From positions 143,375,252-143,439,251 of the forward strand of contig NC_079211.1 in the NCBI RefSeq assembly GCF_029633865.1: DNA of 64,000 nucleotides. The letters are read 5' to 3'. The notes under the pieces are model-generated. The model did not search any database. It saw only the letters and a program-made list of their open reading frames with translations, and was not told the DNA's origin. Source of the DNA: Lampris incognitus. Taxonomy: Eukaryota; Chordata; Actinopteri; Lampriformes; Lampridae. Position 1 is the first letter of the stretch; every line of letters starts with the position of its first letter. This document shows, in pieces, positions 54,091 through 64,000 of this stretch. The translations under genes and the position numbers were made by a program.

Positions 54091-57000
54091 ATGGCAGGTA
54101 AAAATAAAATAACAATAATAATAAAGTTGGAAACAACGCTTGCTAGAATATCCGAACTGTAGTCGTTTTTAGTTCCGCCGAACAAATGTCGGGCCGCCTG
54201 TTAATACGTCGATCTTGCGAGCGCTAGCTTGTGGCGCTCCGGTGTCGGCTAGCTAAGCTAAGGCTAGCCGGCTAGCTAAGCTAAGGCTAGCCGGCTGCTA
54301 AGCTAGCTTACTACTTGTGCTTGTGCGAGCGAGTGAATGACATTAGCGGCGACCAGCGCGCGATAGTTCGGCTCACTCACGCGCTTAAACCCTCATCTGT
54401 CGTCTGAACGACCCGCCATACTTGTTTGCGTGCTTTGTGTACCACCGGCGTCGTTAGTCCGAACTCGGATGTGGCCTTGTTCGCCTGGCGACGTCCGAGC
54501 CGAGGCAGCGCCAGGCTGAAGCGTGCCAACATGACTGATGTTACAGTTTGTAAGTTGGGGCTGGGGGGGTCTCTGATTCGTGCAGGAGCTGGCGGTGGGA
54601 GCAATGATGTGCAGTGGTGTTTCTCTCAAGTCAAAGGAGCCATTGATGACGATGTCGCCGAAGGTAAGTCCATGTGGTGGTGGTGCTGGTGGTGCTGGTT
54701 CTGTTAGCCTGCAGGGTCACCATCCTTGTTCGACTTGGGTGTGATGCATACTTTGGTGTGTCGTGAAACTTTGGGTTTCAAGTTCACTGTACTCTTGCCT
54801 CACCCCTGTTCGGTTAAAGGAAGTATTTCGACTCTTAACCAACTTCAGGGTGAGCGCAATAGGGGACGTTGGGCTGGCCTGCGTCTCAACAGGCCCTTGC
54901 TAAACCGTCAGACCTCAGCCAGTGTTGTGCCCCACATTCATTTACTAGGCCGTTGCATGAAACTGAACCAAGTATAATGTCATGGTTTTCGGGTATTTCG
55001 TGTATTCTGGCCTCCCCAGAGTACATTGTTTTTGTTGAGGGGTGTTGATCAGCACTGATTGGTTATAGCCGTTTTGGTCGTTTGCATGCCGAGCACATGT
55101 AGGGGGATCCAAACAAACACAATCGCCAGGCTGAGTGATTTAACGCATACGTTAGTTTTGCATTACAGAGGGCATCGCCATCTCTCATTGATGCAGTACT
55201 GCGAATCAAGGGTCAGGGAGCCTCCTAGTTTTAGTCGGTGGGCAGGAAGGGCTGAGAGGTGTACTTGTTTTGGAGTGCTTGGTGTACTGTTTTGGTTTCA
55301 GTTGTGTGGCCTTGGATTGAGACCTTGGCATCCACGCTTGCAGTCCCGTAGCTAACAAACACATAAGTACATGGTGAAGCAAAGCAAAAACCGTTATTAA
55401 TGTCAATTACCATTGTAGGTGCTGAATAAACGGATATTGATATACTGATATAAGGTGCTAATATAAATTCTATTTCACATCGACTTCTCAGAACTTATCC
55501 AAGTGAGCTGTTGTCCCACCATCATCAAATTGGAGAATAATAGTAGATGTTCACAAGGGGCTATAACATGTCTGTTTACAGTTTGTCTTGGACTTATTTG
55601 TGTGTGAAGCGCTACATGGTTGTTTACAGTAACCTTTGCCTGAGAACAAGTGTAAATGTGAGCCTCTCCGTATTGTGTCAATACATGAAGCATTGGGCTA
55701 TATAGGTTTGATTCAAAGACGCAACACTGCGAGTGAGCAACAGTTTCCTTTGGCTCCTGTAAATAATACTGCCCTTCATTCTCGCTTCTTTTACTTCCTT
55801 TGTCCCGCGTATGTATGGAGTCGAGTTGTATCAGGCTTTTTCCATAGTTTGTTGGGAGTAATTTCTATGGGCCATCTTCAGGCGATTTTGAGCATTTGCA
55901 CAAAATTGTGCCAGCCTTTCTTAAAACACTGATTTGTTGTGGGGCTCAATGATAATACTGATCTGGAGCAGTGAAGATGTTGAATAGTGGCAGGAGGGAA
56001 GTTTTATGTTTTTTTCTACTAAAGGCAGTTGGGAGGCTGTCTACCGTCATTATTTTACTATTACTATATATTACACGTTTACTATAAATGCTCAAATAAA
56101 TATTATCAGTTGGTAATTGGCAATAGCGGAAAATGGTTGGTTGATGTGTTTAGAATTTTCTTGAAGCACTGTTTTGGTTTTGTGTAACACTTTCACTTTT
56201 CAGCATGCCCATGACAATAGCCCACAGTCAGTTCCTAGAATTTGAAATTAATTGCAAATAGTTCAAATTACTCAAGAGTGAATATAGTTTGTGGCACTAC
56301 TGCCAAGCCCATTTAAGTTAGCAAGTTAGGTGCTCAACATAAGACATGTAGATTCTCCAAAACAACTTAAATACTTCACGGGCTTTGAGGGACATAAAGG
56401 AAAGAACATCAGCATTGTGTTGGTCCCTATAACTCTGATCTGCAGTAAGGAGCGCTTCAATTTCTTCTTTTACCTAACATAGCATGCCCATGAGGAGTCT
56501 TAACTAGGGCTGCACAATCACTTATAATCGGATAATGGGATAATTCAGGGATGTTAAAGCGTTTGAATTATTTTTGTAATGCTTCTGTATATCCCCATGT
56601 GTTAAATCAACTGTTTCCATTATGTCTGACCAATCGCAACCTTCGAGTGTGCGTTGCACATCCACGTGGCCAAAATGAAAGACGTTAGGTTGATGAGTGG
56701 GGATAAATCCCAACATAAAGCGTGTTTGGGGAAAAAAATTATGTTGATGAGTAAATGGGAAAAGAATGGATAGTTACTTGCAAATGTGCCACAAAAAAAA
56801 TTGTTCCCTGAAACCAAGACCAGTCATTACACTCATACTAGTAGCCTTAATCACAATCTTAAACAAAATAATTAGGATTGCACCTAACAGCTATTTTCAT
56901 TATCGATTAATCTGTTTTTTTTTTGTTTTTGTTTTTTTAAAATCAGTCATATAAACTCCATTTACATGTCCTGCATAACCAGTAAATCTTCCCTCAATTT

Positions 57001-60000
57001 TACGTGTTGTGCTCGTGTGAACGCAAACCCGATTCAATATCCAATAAAAGTTGTATTGGTAATTTGCATACTCGAGACCTAGTTATTTACATTTCTATTA
57101 TACAGTTTACATTTATGTAAACCTTACCAAATGGCGACTGTGAACAAAAGCCGTAAGATTGCCATATTAAGATGGTTTTGCAGGAGCAAGTGAACCAATT
57201 GCAACGAATGTGCCCGGTGCTTGTTCATGGCAGACATTTGTCTGAAGCACGAGATTTATTTGTAAACCAGCGCCAAGGGTATATTTAGAAATGTCTGGAA
57301 AATGGACCGACCTAGAAATGAGAGCTTCTTTCAGTTCACTCAGAGGATGAGATCAATAGTCGGCTGCATGGCACAGTTAAATGAAGAACTGAAAATGCTG
57401 CAATAATATGTATAAATAAAAACATCAGGGTTACAGATGCCTTAGTTTATGGTATTAAAGGCGTCCTACGTGAACAGGAACGAGACGGAAGACACTACCA
57501 TGTCATCTGTGGACAAATACTATCTATATCTCGACGCATGCTCATGCTATCCGTAATTCTAATGGACAGAAGCTGCACATGTGAACAGGAGAATCGCTGG
57601 CGATGCCAGAAGAATCATTCCAACAGTATTACCGAATTTTTTTTGAAAGCGGCTTTAGTCTATGTACTTTGCCATATCTATTTTGTTACATTGAGTAAGT
57701 AATGATCACTGTGGATCTACGGGTCTCCAATCTCCTACATAGTTGTAAATTCCAAAGACTGAAAATATTTTGTCAAAATGGCATTGCCTCTACATCTACA
57801 TGGTAAAACGTTTTTAATGTACTTCAATTCCAGAAAGTCAAATTATTACCAAAGGTAGTCAAAAACATACTCACTGTTTATTAGAAAACGTCCAAGGTAA
57901 ATATGGCATGATAAGTTACACAGCACAATACTGAGTCTTGTGAATGGGCAAGAAGCACCAGCATGCACTGCAGTATATGCTATTACATTATAAGTGAGTG
58001 GAAAGAGGTAGTTTCAAGTGTAATCTAATTGCAGTATGTCTCTAACAGCGGACATCATATCCACTGTTGAATTCAACCACTCTGGGGAGCTACTAGCCAC
58101 TGGGGACAAGGGGGGTCGTGTTGTCATCTTTCAGCAGGAGCCAGAGGTGAGTACGCTTGTGAGACAAGGCCCAAAGGGAATCTGCAAACATCTCCTCCAT
58201 TGTAGCTTTTCATACACACACACATACACTTGCTTTAGTTAAAGGTGGTTATACAAATGCAGGATTCAGGTTTCAAAAAATAACCACAAACATTTTGAAG
58301 AAATTGTCAAAAGATTTCTCATAATACAAGGTTGCTTTAATCGTGTTATTGAAACCTAGGTCCATCTCCATCATGATGTCACTCAAAATTCTGGTTTCGT
58401 CAATCTTTTAGAGTAAGAATCAGCCACAATGCCGTGGAGAGTACAACGTTTACAGCACCTTCCAGAGCCACGAGCCTGAGTTTGACTACCTGAAAAGCCT
58501 TGAGATTGAGGAGAAGATCAACAAGATTCGGTGGTTGCCTCAGAAAAATGCAGCGCAGTTTCTTTTGTCCACAAATGGTTAGTGTTGACATTTTAACTTC
58601 ATATCAGATCTATGGTAAACAAGGATGTCATTAGCCATTCAGAAGGTACCTTGATTGAAGGGATGCAGTTCTTGATTATAATATAATGATGTTAACCACA
58701 GGGCAGTCAAGTGGTGACATTTGTATTTGGTCTTTTTCAGCTGTCACGGAACACAAAGTTGTTCTGATCTATGTGTTCTGTTGTTTGCAGACAAAACCAT
58801 AAAGTTGTGGAAAATTAGTGAGCGAGACAAGAGGCCTGAGGGTTACAATTTGAAAGAAGAGGATGGGCGCTATAGAGATCCCACTACTGTCACAACACTA
58901 AGGGTTTGTTGAGTTTGAAATGGCTTCACTAACCACACAACATTCTTTCACCAAAACCATATTATTGTTCCAACAATGTTGAATGCATATATGTGATGTT
59001 ATGTATTATTGTCAATTGTATGTATGCGAAATCCTGTTTTTTTTGTACCACCTGGAGCGATGTACCAATATAATCTGTTTGTTTGCACCGGTGCCACAAA
59101 GAGAAGTTGATTTATGTTTTATTGTACTTATCTGTAGTTATTCTTGATTCCCATCAGTTAAAAAAATGATAATGTAGGATATAGAAATATGATCTCTTTT
59201 TCACCAGTCAATAACATGACACTCGCTAATCTCTCCTCAGGTGCCAGTGTTCCGGCCCATGGACCTGATGGTGGAAGCCAGCCCCAGAAGAGTGTTTGCT
59301 AATGCTCACACTTACCATATTAACTCCATCTCAGTCAACAGTGATTGTGAAACCTACCTGTCAGCAGATGACCTTCGCATTAACCTCTGGCACCTGGAGA
59401 TCACCGATCGCAGCTTTAGTATCCTTGATGGCCTACTGATTCCATGTGGCCCTTTTAAAAACATGGGCGACTATTTTCGTATTGGTTTCATCATGTGTAC
59501 CTTTATATAGTTTTTTTTTTTTTTTCGAGATTTCCAGTAGTCAGTATTAGGTTATTTCTTGACCTACACGTTCTTCAGACATTGTTGACATAAAGCCTGC
59601 TAATATGGAGGAGTTGACTGAGGTGATCACAGCCGCGGAGTTCCATCCAAACCAATGCAACACTTTTGTCTACAGCAGTAGCAAGGGGACGATCCGCCTT
59701 TGTGACATGAGGGCATCAGCACTATGTGACAAACACTCCAAACGTAAGTTGACTCAGGTTTTACACCTACAGGTGTAGCTGTGTAATGCTGCTGCTTAGG
59801 GCTATTCAGAGTATACTGATGACACATCCTTTTCTTTGATTAGTCTTTGAGGAGCCAGAAGATCCAAACAACCGTTCATTCTTTTCGGAAATAATCTCAT
59901 CCATCTCTGATGTGAAGTTCAGTCACAGTGGACGCTACATGATGACCCGTGACTATCTGTCGGTCAAAATCTGGGATCTCAACATGGAGACCCGGCCAGT

Positions 60001-61356
60001 AGAGACATATCAGGTTTGTACTGGATCCGTATATCAAGAGAAACGTTATAGGGTTGCATCAAATACAAGGTCCTGCCAATTGCATACCCCAAATCTGTGC
60101 TTTGGCCTTCCACAAGAGGGAGGTGTTTTATCAAAGAAGTAACCAAACAAACTCGGCCAAGTCATATTGATGATGTTGCAGACTGTTGACTTTTTCACTA
60201 TTAACTCAAACACTTTTTTCTGATAGGTGCATGAATATCTCAGGAGTAAGCTGTGCTCACTCTATGAGAATGACTGCATCTTCGACAAATTTGAGTGCTG
60301 TTGGAATGGGAATGACAGGTTGGTGCCCTTTTTGTTATTGTTTTTTTAAGTCTGTGTTGTGAGTTTGTCTTCTGGGAAAGGTTGTTGCTCATAGTAGTAA
60401 CTATTGTGTTTTTATGGCATCAATCAATCAATACAACAGGCATGGGCACAAGTCCATGAATACTGGGATGGCATCCAGCGCTTTACCTGTGCCCCCATCC
60501 ATAGGGATAGTGGTTGTGTCAGGAAGAGCATCCGATGTAAACATTTTGCCAAATCAGTATGCGGATTGACAAGACCATACTGGATCGGTCGAGGCCTGGG
60601 TTAACAACAGCCGCCGTTGGTGCTGTGCCCTCACATGACACCGATGGAAACTATAAAATTTGCTGTGGTGACCCCTGAAAAACAGGGAACAAGCCAGAAG
60701 AAGAATCCATTAGTGGCTGTTGACATTAAGTTTTAATGCAATTTTTCTCATTAACCTATAGCATTTCCCCTGACCTACAAAAAGACCGTTTCTAGGTTGT
60801 CCCTTTTTTTATTTTAATCTATGTGGCTGTGAAACGCAGGCCTTAGCCAAAATACTGTCCTTATCTGTTTCATACAGAGCATAAGACTGCTTCTGCTGCT
60901 GTAGAGTGGGCAGTAAAAGGTTATATCAGTTCCTGACAGAACATTACTCATTCTCCTGATGTGGATGAAGCTTAGCACCTGGGAAAGTGCATTTACTAAG
61001 ATGCCATTATGCTAATGTTACTTGGCTACTCACATGGTTACCTCTCCCCCCCCCCCCCAATCCTTTTCCTGTCCAGTGTCGTGATGACTGGCTCCTATAA
61101 CAACTTCTTCAGGATGTTTGACAGAGGCTACCGGCAGGATATGACCCTGGAGGCGTCCCGGGAGAACAGCAAGCCCTGGTCTGTCCTGAAACCTCGTAAA
61201 GTGTGCACAGGTGGGAAGCGCAAAAAGGATGAGATCAGTGTAGACAGCCTGGACTTTAACAAGAAGATCCTCCACACTGCCTGGCACCCCCTGGACAACA
61301 TCATTGCTGTGGCTACCACCAATAACCTGTACATATTCCAGGACAAATTGAACTAG
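54091..61356 (+). CDS. ppp2r2a: Protein phosphatase 2A regulatory subunit B55 alpha-like, ten exons
   Basis: A seven-bladed WD40 propeller that binds the PP2A A and C subunits and recruits phospho-substrates in cytoplasm and nucleus, including in mitotic exit. Coding exons: 54091-54097, 54586-54663, 58049-58146, 58412-58577, 58791-58903, 59241-59418, 59579-59743, 59844-60013, 60227-60318, 61077-61356. All junctions are GT-AG and total 1347 nt: 448 codons including no internal stop, then TAG. The protein starts [20 protein letters not shown]. The acidic SADD at 195-198 corresponds to the substrate-groove Asp of human B55 alpha. It ends LYIFQDKLN. Length is one residue more than human PPP2R2A (447). 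[20 protein letters not shown] at the exon 5/6 junction favours the alpha over the delta paralogue. No damage seen. Which of the fish alpha duplicates it is cannot be told. Confidence 0.97.
54238..54312. repeat. GCTAGC-rich tandem repeat in intron 1
   Basis: A ~23-bp unit built of GGCTAGCTAAGCTAAGGCTA occurs about twice, followed by a partial third. Palindromic GCTAGC and AGCT words overlap. Confidence 0.8.
54664..58048 (+). other. Large second intron of ppp2r2a
   Basis: 3.4 kb between exons 2 and 3. No clear repeat family or embedded gene was recognised. Regions around 56500-57660 are single-copy in appearance. Confidence 0.7.
60430..60706 (+). repeat. Short non-autonomous RTE derivative in intron 9
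   Basis: It joins 5' leader sequence related to 13382-13500 (GTGTCAGGAAGAGCATCCG, CATACTGGATCGGTCG) directly to the family's 3' end (GTGGTGACCCCTGAAAAACA and AGAAGAAG). It is either a SINE-like derivative or a large deletion of an RTE LINE. It lies between exons 9 and 10 and does not touch the splice sites. Confidence 0.65.
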
Positions 61357-62058
61357 CATATAATGAACCGCTCAGATCCCAGTTTCCACAAAGACCCCAC
61401 TGCTCTGATTCTCGCCTGAAGAACGTGATCTGTTTTGATGACTATCTTAGGCTGAATCCCAATGTTTAGACTATGTGACCTGATCCAATGATATTGAAAT
61501 TGCGTGAGTGGCAGGCCAATGCACTCTAGCTACTGAGAACAAACTTGTTTGCAATCACATCAGGCACGACAAGTGAATTTTCTAGTGTGACAAAAAAGTA
61601 TCGCATTTGTCCATAGTTCTCTAGACTTTGGGATTCGGCCTCAATGGGTTTTCTCTCTTAAGAGCACTCTATTCACAATGCTACCACACTGCAACTCTTG
61701 ACCACTACATCCCAAACCAAAGGGAAAAGCTGTTGTTGAACACGCTTATTTGGTTAGGTCATTATTTCATTTTTATTTGGTGCCATCATGACATGAGTAA
61801 TTTGCATGTCATACCTACCAAGTGTTTATATATTGTTGTAGCATCCAAGTTGAATTAGTTTGGGTAAGGATTCTTCAATTGTTTTCTCATTTCTTTGCAA
61901 CAAAATTGAATTTTGTATCAGCCTAGGACACTGCAAATACAATACAAATACATCACTCCATATTTGCCCCAGTTATGTTTAAGTTGCCAAGTTCACTTAC
62001 ACCTTTCTTCCCTAATGTACAGTACACTCACTCTCAATGAACACCAAATTGGCATAAA
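61357..62058 (+). other. 3' UTR/downstream flank of ppp2r2a
   Basis: Non-repetitive sequence following the stop codon and probably largely 3' UTR. No AATAAA was found close by; an AATAAA lies at 63595-63600 beyond the Tc1-like copy. The true end needs transcript data. Confidence 0.45.
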
Positions 62059-62251
62059 CAGTGGCTTCAGAAAGTATTCAGACCCCTTCACTTTTTGCAC
62101 ACTTAATTGTGTTGTAGATTTAATTTTAAATGGCTATAATTGCTACTTTTGCCCTTCAATCTATACTCAATTAACCCATGATGACGTGTTTTTAAAAATG
62201 TTTGCAATTCATTTAAAATCAAAAACTGAAATCTCATTTGCCTAAGTATTT

Positions 62252-62545
62252 GGGCGGCACGGTGGCCCAGTGGTTAGCACTGTCGCCTCACAGCAAGAAG
62301 GTCCTGGGTTCGAACCCCGGGGTTGTCCAACCTTGGGGGTCATCCCAGGTCGTCCTCTGTGTGGAGTTTGCGTGTTCTCCCCGTGTCTGAGGTGGGTATT
62401 CTCCAGGTGCTCCGATTTCCCCCCCACCATCAAAGAAACATGCATGTTAGGGCCCCGGACCAAGGCATGGGAAAAGAACTGGAGTTGGTCCCCGGGCACA
62501 GCAGTATCTGAATTTCCCCAAGGGGATTAGTAAAGGAAACTTAAT
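62252..62545 (+). repeat. SINE with family A head inside the Tc1-like element
   Basis: Head GGGCGGCACGGTGGCCCAGT (A box), GGTTCGAACCCCGG (B box, about 62308-62321), body to GTCCCCGGGCACAGCAG and an end of CCCAAGGGGATTAGTAAAGG. Tc1 sequence resumes at about 62550 (TTCAAACCCTTTG). Confidence 0.88.
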
Positions 62546-62684
62546 TCTCAATTCAAACCCTTTGCTGGTGGCACTCCAAAATGTGGTCAGGTACATACTG
62601 TTTGCTTTAATTATCCTTGATGTGTCTAGAGTATGATTGGAGTCCACCTGTGGAAAATTGAATTGACTAAAAGTTTTAATATTA

Positions 62685-62822
62685 TTGCCCTGTGATGGAT
62701 TGGCGGCCTGTCCAGAGTGTCTCCCCGCCTGCCGCCCAATGACTGCTGGGATAGGCTCCAGCATCCCGCGACCCTGAGAGCAGGATAAGCAGTTTGGATA
62801 ATGGATGGATAGATGAATGGAT
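62685..62822 (+). repeat. SINE family A tail fragment inside the Tc1-like element
   Basis: CCCTGTGATGGATTGGCGG to GGATAATGGATGGATAG, the distal part of the classic family A. Independent of the copy at 62252. Confidence 0.85.
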
Positions 62823-63441
62823 GGACATAGTTTAGAAAAGCAAACACCTGTATATAAGGTCCCACAATTCACACTGCATGTAAGGCAAAAAAAACCAAGC
62901 CATGAAGTCCAAAGAACTCTCTACACCTCCGTGATGAAATTGTGGCGAGGCATAGATCAGGGCAAGGATACAAAAATTATTTCTAAAACATTTTTCAGTG
63001 TTCCTAGGAGCACAGTAGCCTCAATAATTTGGAACCACCAGGACTCTTCCTAGAGTTGGCCACATGGCCAAACTGAGTAACTGCAAGAAGGACCATGGTC
63101 AGGGAGGGAATCAAGAACCCAACAGTCACTCTAAAAGGGCTTCGGAAGTCCTCTGCAGAGGTGGGAGAACCTACCAGGAGGACACGCATCTCAGCAGCTC
63201 TCCATCAATCAGGCCTTTATGGTAGAGTGGCAAGACAGAAGCCACTCCTGAATGAAAGGCATATGACGGCCCTTTAAAGGACTCGGAGTATGAGGAAAAA
63301 GATTCTCTGGTCTGATGGGACAAAATTTGAACTCTTTGTGCAGAACTCGAGCACTATCTGCAATTTTATCCATTGAAAATTAAATCTACAACACAGTGTG
63401 CAAAAGGTGAAATGGTCTGAATACTTTCTGAAGCCACTGTA

Positions 63442-64000
63442 CACACACCCGGCAGGGCTTGTGGGATTGGGAGTAGAATGGAGACTAATGTTGTCATATT
63501 AACCAGTCTTTATACAGACTGAGGTTATGCTTGCATTAAGGGTTGTCTGGTTAGCACGGTGCCCTTCTGCAGGGGAAACTTAAGAAAGGTGGTGAATAAA
63601 GGCACAATAGCACAGTCTTTAGTGGAAAAGACTGGTTACTCTTGCACTTTTGAAGACCATCTTGAACAGCCCTGTAAAAAGGGCTCATGTACAGCTATAT
63701 AAGGTCATTGTGCTATGGTATGGCCTGATTATCGGTGTGTGGCACAAATGTTTAGTGCTGCTGACATCTTCCCCACAAAGTCTGCTGTGTTGTTGCTGCC
63801 GATTGAGCGATTGCTTTACGTTCTGGATCTAATTTTTGTTTGTACAAGTTTTTTTTTATGATGTTTTGTACTGTACCTGACAAAAGAATAATCACTATAG
63901 CTGGTTTATTTTTTTATGAATTCAGGCAATATGATTACAGTCTGATCACTGTAGTTACTTAACTGTATGTCGTGGACTGATCTGTAGATGGGAGGGGGTG
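63442..64000. other. No gene seen
   Basis: Flanking DNA to the window end with one AATAAA (63595-63600). It could still belong to a long ppp2r2a transcript. Confidence 0.4.

Larger units (their letters stand above)
62059..63439 (+). mobile_element. Tc1-like transposon with SINE pieces inside
   Basis: Left end CAGTGGCTTCAGAAAGTATT and right end AATACTTTCTGAAGCCACTG are inverted. The right end is followed by TA; the left TA is mutated. The transposase remains only as stopped fragments (VPRSTVASIIWNHQDSS near 63000-63053 and similar), with the catalytic end missing. SINE sequence interrupts it at 62252-62545 and 62685-62822. Confidence 0.88.

Noticed and set aside
59241..59510. Separate 89-codon gene
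   Set aside because: It is exon 6 of the phosphatase gene read through its splice donor into the intron.

Overview
The window is nuclear DNA from a ray-finned fish, probably a percomorph. It is dominated by transposable elements typical of teleosts and carries one clear spliced host gene at the right end. No bacterial, organellar or CRISPR features are visible. The host gene is a ten-coding-exon B55 regulatory subunit of protein phosphatase 2A, closest to PPP2R2A. It lies on the + strand from 54091 to 61356 and joins, with GT-AG introns, into an unbroken 448-codon frame. A GC-rich presumed promoter lies just upstream.

Layout. 1-13 kb: no recognisable gene; SINE copies, an L2 fragment, simple repeats, and two A/T-rich stretches (about 5.78-5.93 kb and 10.34-11.76 kb) that read like conserved noncoding DNA, the first beside a CpG-rich block. 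13-23 kb: RTE-type and Rex3-like LINEs, a decayed BED-finger hAT transposon and a short hAT element with an 8-bp target duplication. 22.99-27.38 kb: a near-intact Ty3/gypsy retrotransposon on the minus strand with two 210-bp LTRs that look identical. 27.9-29 kb: very A/T-rich DNA with two hairpins. 29.5-33.9 kb: an L1-type LINE with an internal inverted segment, plus a second fragment. 34.45-35.65 kb: a palindromic Tc1-like derivative with 535-bp arms. 35.7-37.9 kb: a Penelope-like element (reverse transcriptase plus GIY-YIG) between inverted terminal repeats. Its right repeat carries a complete-looking hammerhead ribozyme and its left repeat a mutated copy. 38-40 kb: an LTR remnant and SINE pieces. 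40.5-42.5 kb: a broken multi-exon transposon-like gene with an 800-bp hAT element in its third exon and a palindromic TGTAACCGG element in its first intron. 42.8-53 kb: SINEs and LINE fragments, and a Tc1-like pseudogene split by a SINE. 61.4-64 kb: downstream flank of the phosphatase gene, with another Tc1-like copy that has SINE pieces inside.

How the parts relate: the phosphatase gene is the only likely host function. Everything else is best read as layered mobile-element history, which target duplications let one partly order. Examples are SINEs inserted into Tc1 copies, a hAT element inserted into a pseudogene exon, and an RTE fragment with a 16-bp duplication. The strongest unusual signals are the hammerhead ribozyme pair in the Penelope-like element, the Tc1 palindrome, and the gypsy element with identical LTRs.
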